A stretch of 64,000 bases of DNA from JARRQJ01 sp037381915. Its GTDB lineage: Bacteria > Pseudomonadota > Gammaproteobacteria > DRLM01. The stretch's first letter is position 1. Each line of letters begins with the position of its first letter. The position numbers were made by a program, and so were the translations under genes. The notes beneath the pieces were generated by a model. The model did no database searches, had not been told where the DNA came from, and saw nothing but the letters and a program-made list of their open reading frames with translations. Shown piece after piece: positions 54,480-63,623 of the stretch. The stretch spans positions 1 through 64,000 of the forward strand of contig JARRQJ010000001.1 in assembly GCA_037381915.1 (NCBI GenBank), in the 5' to 3' direction.

Positions 54480-55655
54480 ATGGACATTCGCAAGTTCTTG
54501 CTCAATAAAACCACGGTAGTGGTCGTGGTGATCGCCGCTGCCGGTGCCGCTTATCTTCTCTGGCACAAAGACCGGCAGCCGGCCGCCACTGAACGCTACA
54601 AGACCGAACGGCTTGCCGTCGGCGATATCACACAGACCGTATCGGCCAACGGCACGCTGAATCCGGTGGTGCTGGTGAGCGTGGGTACCCAGGTGTCGGG
54701 CACAGTGAAAAGACTGTATGCGGACTTCAACGATCACGTCGAGCAGGGACAGATATTGGTGGAACTGGACGATTCCCTGTTCCGCGCCCAGGTCAAACAG
54801 AGCGAGGCCAACGTGAACAGCGCCCAGGCCTCACTGACTTTGGCGTCGGCCAACGCCGCCAGGACCCGCGATCTCTTTGCCCAGGAATATGTGTCCAAGC
54901 AGCAGCTGGATCAGGCCGAGGAGGCGGTGAAAGCAGCGCAGGCACAGCTGGAATTGTCCAAGGCGCAACTGCAAAAAGACCGCACCAATCTCAGTTACAC
55001 CATCATCCGCTCGCCGGTGTCGGGGGTGGTGGTGGACAGACAGATCGACGTGGGTCAGACGGTAGCGGCGAGTTTTCAGACGCCCACTCTGTTCAAGATC
55101 GCCCAGGATCTCCGCCGGATGCAGATCGATACCAGTTTCGCCGAGGCGGACGTGGGTAATATCCGCAAGGCGCAGGCGGTGCGCTTCAGCGTCGATGCCT
55201 TTCCCGACAGGTCCTTCAAGGGCGTGGTCAAGCAGGTACGCCTGAATCCCACCACCCAGCAAAACGTCGTTACGTATGACGTGGTGGTCAGCGTCGACAA
55301 CCCGGATCGGATCCTGTTGCCGGGCATGACCGCCTACGTCAACATCACCACCGCGCAACGCCACAAGGTCCTGCTGGTACCGAATGCGGCACTGCGTTTC
55401 AGGCCTCAGGAGAATGCGGAGCATAGCGGTGCCGGGCAAGGCAGGGTCGAGGGCCGGGAGGGCAACCGTGGTACCGTCTACGTGTTGGAAAATCAGCGGC
55501 TCAAGGCGGTTCCCGTGCGCACCGGTATTACCGACAATCGCTTCACGGTAGTGTTGTCCGGCGGTGTAAAGGCCGGTGACCAAGTGGTGGTGGAAGATAC
55601 TCAGCTATCCGATAGCCAGCGCAGTTCCTCGCGCTTTCGGATGAGATTGTTTTGA
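54480..55655 (+). CDS. MacA-like periplasmic adaptor protein
   Basis: A 391-residue membrane fusion protein: one N-terminal anchor helix (TTVVVVVIAAAGAAYLLW), a lipoyl half-motif (GTQVSGTVKRL), a long alpha-hairpin (ANVNSAQASLTLASANAART) and beta-barrel and proximal domains. It connects the MacB-type transporter to TolC. It lies 30 bp after the TolC gene, and its stop overlaps the ATPase start (TGATG). Confidence 0.92.
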   Translation: MDIRKFLLNKTTVVVVVIAAAGAAYLLWHKDRQPAATERYKTERLAVGDITQTVSANGTLNPVVLVSVGTQVSGTVKRLYADFNDHVEQGQILVELDDSLFRAQVKQSEANVNSAQASLTLASANAARTRDLFAQEYVSKQQLDQAEEAVKAAQAQLELSKAQLQKDRTNLSYTIIRSPVSGVVVDRQIDVGQTVAASFQTPTLFKIAQDLRRMQIDTSFAEADVGNIRKAQAVRFSVDAFPDRSFKGVVKQVRLNPTTQQNVVTYDVVVSVDNPDRILLPGMTAYVNITTAQRHKVLLVPNAALRFRPQENAEHSGAGQGRVEGREGNRGTVYVLENQRLKAVPVRTGITDNRFTVVLSGGVKAGDQVVVEDTQLSDSQRSSSRFRMRLF

Positions 55656-56371
55656 TGCCCGCCGATCATGTCATTCGCGTCGTAGGCCTGCACAAGCAGT
55701 ATGTAACGGCGGCCGGCGTGGTGCCGGTCTTGACGGATATCAATCTGAACATCGACATCGGTGAGTTTGTGGTGATCATGGGACCGTCCGGTTCCGGCAA
55801 ATCCACCTTTATGAACGTCCTCGGTTGCCTGGATATGCCCAGTCGTGGCACGTATGTGCTCAACGGTCATGACGTGGCCAAGCTGAGTTCCGACCAGCTG
55901 GCGCATCTGCGCAATGAGACCATCGGCTTCGTCTTTCAGGGATTCAATCTCTTGCCGCGCGCCGACCTGGAGAATAACGTTGCCCTGCCCCTGGTCTATG
56001 CCGGCGTGGCCAACGGCGAACGCCGCCAACGCGCCGCCGAGTTGCTGGATAAGGTCGGTCTCGGGGATTATCGCAAATCTTTTCCCAATCAGATTTCGGG
56101 CGGTCAGCAACAGCGCGTAGCCATTGCGCGGGCGCTGGTGAACCGCCCGCGCATCATCCTCGCCGACGAACCCACCGGCAATCTGGACACGGCAACCAGC
56201 CGCGAGATCATGGCGCTGTTCACCCGGCTCAATAAGGAGGAGGGCATCACGGTTATCATCGTCACCCATGAGGCGGACATCGCCGCCTACGCGGATCGCT
56301 TGATCCACTTCGTCGACGGCAGGATCGTGCATGACGGTGCCGTCGATCATCGCGCGGCGGAGAACGCATGA
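55655..56371 (+). CDS. MacB-like ABC transporter ATP-binding protein
   Basis: A 238-residue ABC ATPase of the MacB/LolD group: Walker A GPSGSGKST, Q-loop FQGFNLLPRADLENNVALPL, signature ISGGQQQRVAIARAL, Walker B IILADEPTGNLD. In E. coli this domain is fused to the MacB permease; here it is a separate gene. ATG 55655 overlaps the adaptor stop. Its end overlaps the permease start by four bases. Confidence 0.94.
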   Translation: MPADHVIRVVGLHKQYVTAAGVVPVLTDINLNIDIGEFVVIMGPSGSGKSTFMNVLGCLDMPSRGTYVLNGHDVAKLSSDQLAHLRNETIGFVFQGFNLLPRADLENNVALPLVYAGVANGERRQRAAELLDKVGLGDYRKSFPNQISGGQQQRVAIARALVNRPRIILADEPTGNLDTATSREIMALFTRLNKEEGITVIIVTHEADIAAYADRLIHFVDGRIVHDGAVDHRAAENA

Positions 56372-57588
56372 TAGGCCCGATGCTGGTCGAGGCTTGGTCA
56401 TCCATGGCGGCCAACCGCATGCGCACCTTTCTGACCATGCTGGGGATGGTGATCGGTGTCGGGGCGGTGATCCTGATGCTGGCCATCGGCCAGGGCGCCC
56501 AGTACCAGGTCGATCAATCCATCGCCTCCATGGGCAGCAACCTGTTCATTGTATTGTCCGGCTCCACCACCTCGGGCGGGGTACGCATGGGGGGCGGCGC
56601 GGCCCCGACCCTTACCCTGGGGGACGCCCAGGCCATTTCCGAATTGCCGTCCGTCGCGGCGGTGGCGCCCATCCAGCCGGGTACCGCCCAGGTGGTCTAC
56701 GGCCAGAACAACTGGAGCACACGGATAGATGGCACTACCCCCAGTTATCCCGTGGTACGGTCCTGGCGACTTTCCGCCGGTCATATGTTCGGCGAATCCG
56801 ACGTGCGCTCCGCCAGTCGGGTGGCGGTGCTCGGTGAAACCGTGGTCAAGAATCTGTTCGGCGACGAGAATCCTGTGGGCCGCACTATTCGCATCGAAAA
56901 AAGTCCCTATTTGGTGGTCGGCGTCCTGGCGCCAAAGGGCCAGAGCCTGGGCGGGCGCGATCAGGACGATACCATCCTCATTCCGGTGACTACGGCGCAG
57001 CGCAAATTGTTCGGCACCCAGTTTCAGGGCAGCATACGTTTCATGATGGTTCAGGCCGCTTCGGCGCAGGTCATGCCGGCGGTGGAGCGGGAGATGAATC
57101 AATTGTTGCGCCAGCGCCATCACATCAAAGACTCCGCAGACGACGATTTCAGTGTGAGAAACCTCACCGCCCTCGCCAATGCCGCAGCGGAGACCGCCCG
57201 GGTCATGTCCCTGATGTTGGGGGCGATCGCCTCCATTTCCCTGGTGGTCGGCGGCATCGGTATCATGAACATCATGCTGGTGTCGGTAACAGAGCGTACG
57301 CGCGAAATCGGCATACGCATGGCGGTCGGAGCGCGGCGGCGGGATATCCTTACCCAGTTTCTGCTGGAGGCGGTCATTATCTCCGTTGCCGGCTGCCTGG
57401 TGGGGGTGTTGCTCGGCGTGGGCGGCGCGATCACACTCGACCTGGTCACCGCCACAACGGTGGTGATCACCCTGAGTTCGATCCTGCTGGCCTTCGCGGT
57501 GGCGGCGGGGGTGGGCATTTTCTTCGGATTTTATCCAGCCAACAAAGCGGCGCGGTTAAACCCCATCGAGGCACTGCGCTATCAATAG
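56368..57588 (+). CDS. MacB-like ABC transporter permease
   Basis: A 406-residue permease of the FtsX/MacB type: helix 1 (LTMLGMVIGVGAVILMLAIG), a large periplasmic domain to about residue 275, then three helices ending in YPANKAARLNPIEALRYQ, the usual MacB C-terminus. It works with the upstream ATPase, adaptor and TolC as a tripartite exporter for a macrolide, peptide or other substrate; the substrate is unknown. Confidence 0.94.
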   Translation: MIGPMLVEAWSSMAANRMRTFLTMLGMVIGVGAVILMLAIGQGAQYQVDQSIASMGSNLFIVLSGSTTSGGVRMGGGAAPTLTLGDAQAISELPSVAAVAPIQPGTAQVVYGQNNWSTRIDGTTPSYPVVRSWRLSAGHMFGESDVRSASRVAVLGETVVKNLFGDENPVGRTIRIEKSPYLVVGVLAPKGQSLGGRDQDDTILIPVTTAQRKLFGTQFQGSIRFMMVQAASAQVMPAVEREMNQLLRQRHHIKDSADDDFSVRNLTALANAAAETARVMSLMLGAIASISLVVGGIGIMNIMLVSVTERTREIGIRMAVGARRRDILTQFLLEAVIISVAGCLVGVLLGVGGAITLDLVTATTVVITLSSILLAFAVAAGVGIFFGFYPANKAARLNPIEALRYQ

Positions 57589-57893
57589 TGCTTGAATCAG
57601 CCCCGAGTTTTCACCAATCGGCGCGGCGGCGCTTGGCACGATAGCCGGCATTTAGATGCGCTGGCGCAAAGGCGCAAACGGCGGAAGGGGATCGTGGCTC
57701 GGCGATTAAGCTATGCCAAGACGGCAGCCGACATGCACCTGTCCTTGATCTTGGCCATACCCGCCGCCAAGGCAGGGCGTTACATTTTGCACGCCTTCGT
57801 CGAGACTCTCGAGGGATGCTCGAAGATTTCCTGGGCGTTCCATTGCGAATTTTGCAGTTGAGGGTAGACCGCCGCCACCGCGCCCTGGCGGGT
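57589..57893. other. 305-bp gap between convergent efflux operons
   Basis: Nothing coding is supported; an open frame on the plus strand lacks protein character. A short GC stem (CCGCCA / TGGCGG, 57869-57888) lies next to the stop of the minus-strand permease and might serve in termination. Confidence 0.4.
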
Positions 57894-59012
57894 TTAGTAC
57901 ATGCGATGACGGAACAGCCAGCCGGCTAGGGCGAGGGTGGACAGGCCGATTACCGCCATCGGCCAGAACTGGCCCAGCAGCAGGCGGAACGGTGTGCCTT
58001 CGAGGAAGACGCCGCGTAAAACCACCATGAAGTAGCGCAGCGGGTCGATCAGGGTCAGCGTCTGTACCGCCTCCGGCATGTTGGCGATGGGGGTGGCGAA
58101 ACCGGAGAGAATGACCGCCGGCACCAGAAACAGAAAGGCGCCGAGCAGGCCCTGCTGCTGGGTGACGGCGAGGGAGGAGATCATCAGGCCGACACCGATG
58201 GCAGAAAGCAGAAACAGCAGCAGCCCGGTATAGAGGGTAAGGAGGTGGCCCCGCAGGGGGATATCGAACCAGAACACCGCGATGGCGATGATGGCCGTGG
58301 ACTCAACCAGGCCGATGACGAAACCGGGCAGTGCCTTGCCGAGCAGGATTTCGCCGGGGTGCATCGGCGTGACCAGCAACTGGTCGAAGGTGCCCTGTTC
58401 GCGCTCGCGGGCCACCGATAGGGCGGTGACCAGCATCGTGACGACTAGAGTCAGCAGGCCGACGATACCGGGGACGATGAACCAGCGGCTTTCCATGTTG
58501 GGGTTGAACCAGGCGCGGGTGACCAGCTTTGCCGGCGGCGTCTGCAGGTTGTGATCCCGGGCCCACTGTTCGTTGAAGTCGGTGACGATGGTGCGCAGGT
58601 AGCCGAGGGCGATCAACGCGGTATTGGAGTCGCGGCCATCGACAATCACCTGCAGCGGCGCCGGCTCGCTAAGGCTCAAGTCGCGGCTGAATTGCGGGCC
58701 GATGTGGATCAGCAGCAGCACCTCCTTGTCGTCGATCATCGGAGCGATCTCCGCTTCATTGCGCACTTGACGCACCAACTGGAAGTTAGGTGAGCCCTCG
58801 AAGCGGGCGACGAGTTCACGCGAGGCGCTGCCGCCGTCTTCGTTATAGACGGCGAAGGCGACGTGGTTCAGGTCGAAGCTGGCGGCATAGCCGAAGACCA
58901 GCAGCTGCAGCAACGGCGGGCCGATGATGACGAAACGGCTCTTCTTGTCCTGCAGCAGGGTGAGGAACTCCTTTTTCATCAGGGCGATGATGCGCCGCCA
59001 CATGCTCGACAT
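57894..59012 (-). CDS. ABC-2 type transporter permease (YhhJ-like)
   Basis: A 372-residue ABC-2 permease with one N-terminal helix, a large extracytoplasmic domain (residues 45-170) and five C-terminal helices that include the EREQGTFDQLLVTPMHPGE loop typical of the family. It is the second permease of an HlyD / double-ATPase / two-permease exporter, 9 bp after the first. Confidence 0.92.
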   Translation of the reverse strand: MSSMWRRIIALMKKEFLTLLQDKKSRFVIIGPPLLQLLVFGYAASFDLNHVAFAVYNEDGGSASRELVARFEGSPNFQLVRQVRNEAEIAPMIDDKEVLLLIHIGPQFSRDLSLSEPAPLQVIVDGRDSNTALIALGYLRTIVTDFNEQWARDHNLQTPPAKLVTRAWFNPNMESRWFIVPGIVGLLTLVVTMLVTALSVAREREQGTFDQLLVTPMHPGEILLGKALPGFVIGLVESTAIIAIAVFWFDIPLRGHLLTLYTGLLLFLLSAIGVGLMISSLAVTQQQGLLGAFLFLVPAVILSGFATPIANMPEAVQTLTLIDPLRYFMVVLRGVFLEGTPFRLLLGQFWPMAVIGLSTLALAGWLFRHRMY

Positions 59013-59021
59013 CGGTTAGTC

Positions 59022-60164
59022 TCACTCCAGTCGCTTGTGGGCCCGGCGCTGGATGACGGCGAAGAGGATAAGCGCCATCACCGCCAGCGCCAAGGCGTTG
59101 GGCAGTATCACCGACCAGACGTTGCCGGCCATGAATATGGTTTGCAGGATAGCGACGAAATAGCGCGCCGCGATGACGTGGGTCAGCGCCTGGATGACGC
59201 CGGGCATGCTGCCGATGTCGAAGATAAAACCGGACAGGATGAATGCCGGCAGGAAGGTGACGATGATCGCCGCCTGGCCGGCGACGAACTGGTTTTTCGC
59301 CGCGATGGAGATGAGCAGCCCCATCGCCAGGGCGACAAGCAGGAACAGGGATGAGGCGGCGGCGAGCAGTAGCAGCGAACCGCGCAGCGGCACCTCGAAC
59401 AGGAACAGCGCCATCGCCGCCGACAACCCCATGCCACCCATGCCGAGAATGAAGTAGGGGATCAGTTTGCCGATCAGCAACTCGCGGATCGTCACCGGGG
59501 TAACCATCAGGGCCTCCATGGTGCCCCGCTCCCATTCCCGCGCCATTACCAATGCCGTGAGCAGGGCGCCGATCAGGGTCATGATGATAGCGATGAGTCC
59601 GGGTACCAGGAAGTTGCGGCTGCGTAGTTCACTGTTGTACCAGACGCGTTGCTCCAGCTGCACCGGCTGCTTCAACTCTTCGCCCCGGGCGCGGGCCTGT
59701 TGTTGCAGCCAGGAGGCCCAGGCCCCCTGGGCATAACCGATGATGATGCGGCCGGTATTGGCATCGACGCCGTTGACGATCACTTGGATCGGCGCCCCCT
59801 CGCTGCTGCGCAGGCGGCGGGCGAAGTCGGCGCGCAGATGGACGATGCCGTTGACCTTGCCCGCCATCAGCGCCGCCTCCGCCTCGTGCATGTTCGGTAG
59901 CACCAGGGACTGGAAATAGCGGCTGTTGCCGAAGGCGCTGGTAAAGGAAGCGGTGTCGGTGCTGGGTTGATCGGCGACGATCGCCACCGGCACGTGGTCC
60001 GCATCGAGGGAGACTCCATAACCGAAGATAAGCAGCAGCACCACCGGCATCAGGAAGGCGATAGCGATGCTGCTCGGATCGCGCAAGATTTGATAGAACT
60101 CTTTGCGCACCAGTCCGCGCAGGCGCATCGGCGAGCCGCCGCGCGCTTGCACGTCGCGGTTCAC
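59022..60164 (-). CDS. ABC-2 type transporter permease
   Basis: A 380-residue paralogue of the downstream permease with the same layout: LRKEFYQIL-like N-terminal part, one helix (IAIAFLMPVVLLLIFGYGVS), a periplasmic domain, then EWERGTMEALMVTPVTIREL and five helices. GTG 60164 overlaps the ATPase stop by four bases. The two permeases probably form a heterodimer. Confidence 0.92.
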   Translation of the reverse strand: MNRDVQARGGSPMRLRGLVRKEFYQILRDPSSIAIAFLMPVVLLLIFGYGVSLDADHVPVAIVADQPSTDTASFTSAFGNSRYFQSLVLPNMHEAEAALMAGKVNGIVHLRADFARRLRSSEGAPIQVIVNGVDANTGRIIIGYAQGAWASWLQQQARARGEELKQPVQLEQRVWYNSELRSRNFLVPGLIAIIMTLIGALLTALVMAREWERGTMEALMVTPVTIRELLIGKLIPYFILGMGGMGLSAAMALFLFEVPLRGSLLLLAAASSLFLLVALAMGLLISIAAKNQFVAGQAAIIVTFLPAFILSGFIFDIGSMPGVIQALTHVIAARYFVAILQTIFMAGNVWSVILPNALALAVMALILFAVIQRRAHKRLE

Positions 60165-61915
60165 GAGGCCACCCTCGCCGGTGCATCGTGGGATTCGATC
60201 AGGGCAATAAAGGCATCTTCCATGCTCGGGTCAGGTGTTTGTTCGCTGCGTGCGGCGGCCTTTACCTCGGAGGGCGTGCCCAGGCTCAGGATCTCGCCGG
60301 CGGCCATTATCGCCAGCCGGTCACAGTACTCCGCCTCCTCCATGAAATGAGTAGTAACCAACACGGTCACGCCCGCCTCGGCCAGGGCGTTGATGCGATG
60401 CCAGAATTCGCGGCGGGCGAGGGGATCGACGCCGGAGGTGGGCTCGTCGAGGAAGAGAATGTCGGGTTCATGCATCAGGGCACAGGCGAGAGCGAGGCGC
60501 TGCTTGTAGCCGAGGGGCAGGTCGCCGCTGGTCGCCTCCTGCTGTTCGCTCAGATCGAAGGTCTCCAGGGCCCAGGTGATCCGTTCACTGCGTTTGCCGC
60601 CGCTCAGGCCGTAGGCACTGCTGAAGAACTCCAGGTTCTGCGCCACTCTCAGGCTGCCATAGAGGGAGAACTTCTGTGACATATAGCCGAGGCGTTGGCG
60701 GGCCACGGCCGCGGCGCGGCGCAGATTGACGCCGGCCACCTGCAAGTTGCCGCCGCTGGCCGGCAGCAGGCCGCAGAGCATGCGGAAGGTGGTGGACTTG
60801 CCCGCCCCGTTGGCGCCGAGCAGGCCGAAGACTTCACCGCGGCGCACCTCGAAGCTGACATTCTTCACCGCATAGAAGTCGCCGAAGCGCCGCTGCAGCC
60901 GCTCGACTTTGATGACAGTCTCGCCACCGTCGCTGCGGTAAGCGACCGGCGCGACGCTGTCATTGCCGTTGTGGTACGTCTGGTCCTTGCGCAGGGTGGC
61001 GATGAAGTGGTCCTCGAAGCGAGGTTCGACGGGACGGTAGTGCAACTCACGCAGGGTGTCGAGCGAGGCAGGGTCGACTGCGTCGGCCAGGACCAGGCGT
61101 ACATGCTCTTTCTGGATCACCGCGTCGATGACGCCTTCGGTCTTCGACAGGCGGGTCTGCAACGCGCGTTTGCTGCTCGTTTGTGGCACTTCGACGGCAA
61201 AGGTGCGCCCGTCAAGATGGCGGCCGAAACTCGCCGGCACCCCCTGATTGAGCACCTGTCCCTCGTGCATCAGGATCACCTCGGCGCAGCGCTCCGCCTC
61301 GTCCAGGTAGGCGGTGCTGAGCAGCACCGTCATCTGCTCTCCCTGCACCAGCCGGTAGACGATGGACCACAGCTCACGGCGGGAGACCGGGTCAACGCCC
61401 ACCGTCGGTTCGTCGAGCAGCAGCAGGCGCGGCGGGTGCACCAGAGTGCAGGCGAGTCCGAGTTTCTGTTTCATGCCGCCGGAAAGGCGGCCGGCGAGCC
61501 GATCGGTGAAGGGGCCGAGGCCGGTCATGTGCATCAGTTCCTTGTAGCGCGGCCCCCGTGCTTGGTTAGGCAGACCCTGCAGGTTGGCATAGAGGTCCAG
61601 GTTTTCCTGCACCGTGAGGTCTTCGTAGAGGCCGAAGCGCTGCGGCATGTAGCCGATGGAGGACTGCACCTGCAGAGCTTCACGATCGGCATCGAGGCCG
61701 AGGACGCTCACCTTGCCGGCATCGGCACGGAGTAGTCCGGCGGCCAGACGCATCAGGGTGGTCTTGCCCGCGCCGTCCGGGCCGATCAGACCGGTGACGG
61801 CGCCGCGCCGTATCTTGAGGTCGGCCCCGCGCAGCGCCTCGACCGTGCGCCTGCCGACGTGGAAATTCTTATCGACTCCCTCAAGGCGCAGGGCGTAATC
61901 ATCGGTCTCAGGCAT
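60161..61915 (-). CDS. ABC transporter with two fused ATP-binding domains (YhiH-like)
   Basis: A 584-residue protein with two ABC domains in tandem. First: Walker A GPDGAGKTTL, signature LSGGMKQKLGLA, Walker B LLLLDEPTVGVD. Second (from about 330): GANGAGKSTT, a divergent signature LPLGYKQRLALA, and ILFLDEPTSGVD. It lacks membrane helices, so it powers the two separate permeases. ATG 61915 overlaps the HlyD gene stop. The frame is open to 61930. Confidence 0.93.
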   Translation of the reverse strand: MPETDDYALRLEGVDKNFHVGRRTVEALRGADLKIRRGAVTGLIGPDGAGKTTLMRLAAGLLRADAGKVSVLGLDADREALQVQSSIGYMPQRFGLYEDLTVQENLDLYANLQGLPNQARGPRYKELMHMTGLGPFTDRLAGRLSGGMKQKLGLACTLVHPPRLLLLDEPTVGVDPVSRRELWSIVYRLVQGEQMTVLLSTAYLDEAERCAEVILMHEGQVLNQGVPASFGRHLDGRTFAVEVPQTSSKRALQTRLSKTEGVIDAVIQKEHVRLVLADAVDPASLDTLRELHYRPVEPRFEDHFIATLRKDQTYHNGNDSVAPVAYRSDGGETVIKVERLQRRFGDFYAVKNVSFEVRRGEVFGLLGANGAGKSTTFRMLCGLLPASGGNLQVAGVNLRRAAAVARQRLGYMSQKFSLYGSLRVAQNLEFFSSAYGLSGGKRSERITWALETFDLSEQQEATSGDLPLGYKQRLALACALMHEPDILFLDEPTSGVDPLARREFWHRINALAEAGVTVLVTTHFMEEAEYCDRLAIMAAGEILSLGTPSEVKAAARSEQTPDPSMEDAFIALIESHDAPARVAS

Positions 61916-62961
61916 TAGCGATCTCCGCAAGGTCTGCGTTGAGTTGCGTTCTCGGCGGAGACCTGGCCCATGTCGATAGTGACGACGGCGGGCATGCCGA
62001 GGCGCAATTGATTCTGCGGATTACAGACAAAGACCCGCACTTGGTATACCAAGTCCGTGCGAACTTCTCGCGTTTCCACCGACTTCGGCGTGAATTCGGC
62101 AGTGGGCGAGATGAAACCGATCCAGCCGTCATAGCTTTTTTCGGGGAAGCTGTCCGTATGCACCGAGGCGCGCATGCCCGGATGGATACGGCCCAGATCG
62201 GTCTCGCCGACATAGGCACGAACCCAGAGCGGATTGGTCAAGGCGAGGGTATAGACCGGACGCTGCGGGGTGGCCATGTCGCCCGGTTCCAGCAGGCGAT
62301 CCTGAATCACGCCGGCCGCCGGGGCATAGAGATCCGCATCGGCCAACTGGCGCCGCACCAGGGCCAGCTGTGCCTGATCAGCCTTCAGTATCGCCTCGGC
62401 GGCGGCAATGTCCTCCTTGCGCGGGCCGGCCTCAGCGAGGCGCAGCGATTCCTCGACGGCCCGCAGCTTCGCCTTGCCTGCATCCGCTGCGGCGCGAGCG
62501 TTGTCTGCCTGTTCCTGGGACGCCAGTTTCCGCGTCGTCAGCTCAGCGAGACGGCGGCTGGTGCGCTCGGCATTGGCGGCGGTGATGCGGGCTGCTTCCA
62601 CTTCCGCCCGCAGCTGGCGGATTTCCTCGGGCCGGGTGCCGGCCTTGAGTTTCGCTACGACCTGCCGTTGCGCCGCGACGCGGGCGGCGGCCTGGTCTGT
62701 CGCGTGCTGCAGACGCGTCTTGTCGAGGCTGGCCAGCAGGTCGCCCTTTTTGACCCGATCGCCCTCCTGGAAGCGCATGTCGGAAATTCGTTCACTGCCG
62801 TTGAAGGCAAGTTGGACCTGGCGGATGTCAACGTTGCCATGGAGCGTAAGGGTATTGCCGGTATCGTTGTTGTCGGCGCGGTGCCAAAACAAGTAACCGG
62901 CAGTACCGGCGGCGATGAGAATCAAAAGCAGGGGAAGCAGGAACTTGATCCGTTTGTTCAT
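61915..62961 (-). CDS. HlyD family secretion/adaptor protein
   Basis: A 348-residue membrane fusion protein: N-terminal helix (FLLPLLLILIAAGTAGYLFW), a lipoyl half (VQLAFNGSERISDM), a coiled-coil hairpin (residues 90-200, Ala/Glu/Arg-rich) and the ADLYAPAAGVIQDRLLEPGD second half. First gene of the four-gene operon, which resembles the yhiI-yhiH-yhhJ group. Presumed drug or bile-type efflux; the substrate is unknown. Confidence 0.92.
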   Translation of the reverse strand: MNKRIKFLLPLLLILIAAGTAGYLFWHRADNNDTGNTLTLHGNVDIRQVQLAFNGSERISDMRFQEGDRVKKGDLLASLDKTRLQHATDQAAARVAAQRQVVAKLKAGTRPEEIRQLRAEVEAARITAANAERTSRRLAELTTRKLASQEQADNARAAADAGKAKLRAVEESLRLAEAGPRKEDIAAAEAILKADQAQLALVRRQLADADLYAPAAGVIQDRLLEPGDMATPQRPVYTLALTNPLWVRAYVGETDLGRIHPGMRASVHTDSFPEKSYDGWIGFISPTAEFTPKSVETREVRTDLVYQVRVFVCNPQNQLRLGMPAVVTIDMGQVSAENATQRRPCGDR

Positions 62962-63424
62962 GCGACTTGATTTCTCCGGTTCGATGTTGTTGGCCCGGAG
63001 TATGAGTGTAGCCGGGCGCGGGGAGAATGTCGCGCCGATGGACTATTTGCATGGCCAATGGCAACGATCTGATTCTGAAAAGTGGTGGATATTTCGATCA
63101 CCTCTTCGAGTACGGCCTGATGGCGTCCTAGGGCGTAGTCACGCTTCTGCTTGGCACGGCGCGAATCCGCTGAGACACCCTGTCCTCTGACAATAGATGC
63201 CGTCGTTTCCTCCAGTCGGAATTATCCTGCCCGATCGACGGGGCTTGGAAGATGCGGCCGGGCGGTTTGAACCCGGTTAACCGTGACACAGTTCGCGTTT
63301 TCGCGTCGTGCCCGCTTGGCATAATGTGACCGGTTTGGCAAATCTGCAATAAATTCCAATTCAGCCGTTTCCAGACCGTCAAGCTGCAGATCGTTTTACC
63401 GATAAGCCTCTCGTAATAGGAAAG
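62962..63424. other. 463-bp gap before the riboswitch
   Basis: No gene is supported. It must carry the promoter of the HlyD operon (minus) and of the riboswitch transcript (plus). A GGCATAATG around 63318-63327 might be a -10 region, without a convincing -35. Confidence 0.4.
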
Positions 63425-63508
63425 CGAAAAAGGCAAACCCGATCGAAAGACGGGGGCGCAAAGTTACCGGTCTACAGGGCGCAGGCCCCAGGACAGCGGG
63501 ATTGCCGA
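63425..63508 (+). promoter_or_regulatory. GEMM-I riboswitch (cyclic di-GMP class I type)
   Basis: Conserved blocks occur in order: AAAGGCAAACC, a GAAA tetraloop (GATCGAAAGAC), the GGGGCGCAAAG core, an ACCGG arm, and the closing GCGGGATTGCCG, where the terminal TTGCC pairs with the initial GGCAA. This is the cyclic-dinucleotide aptamer. It precedes a gene for a secreted protein by about 115 bp, a usual type of target. Ligand variant (c-di-GMP or cGAMP) depends on one core base that needs alignment. Confidence 0.88.
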
Positions 63509-63623
63509 CGATCCATAGCCTCATCGGCGGACATTCGGTCGCCGACAGCGCATGACGGTCAACCCCCTCAATCTTGCTTGTGCCGTGACTTGCCTCCCGA
63601 CTAGGGGAAGGTCAGGAGACGGC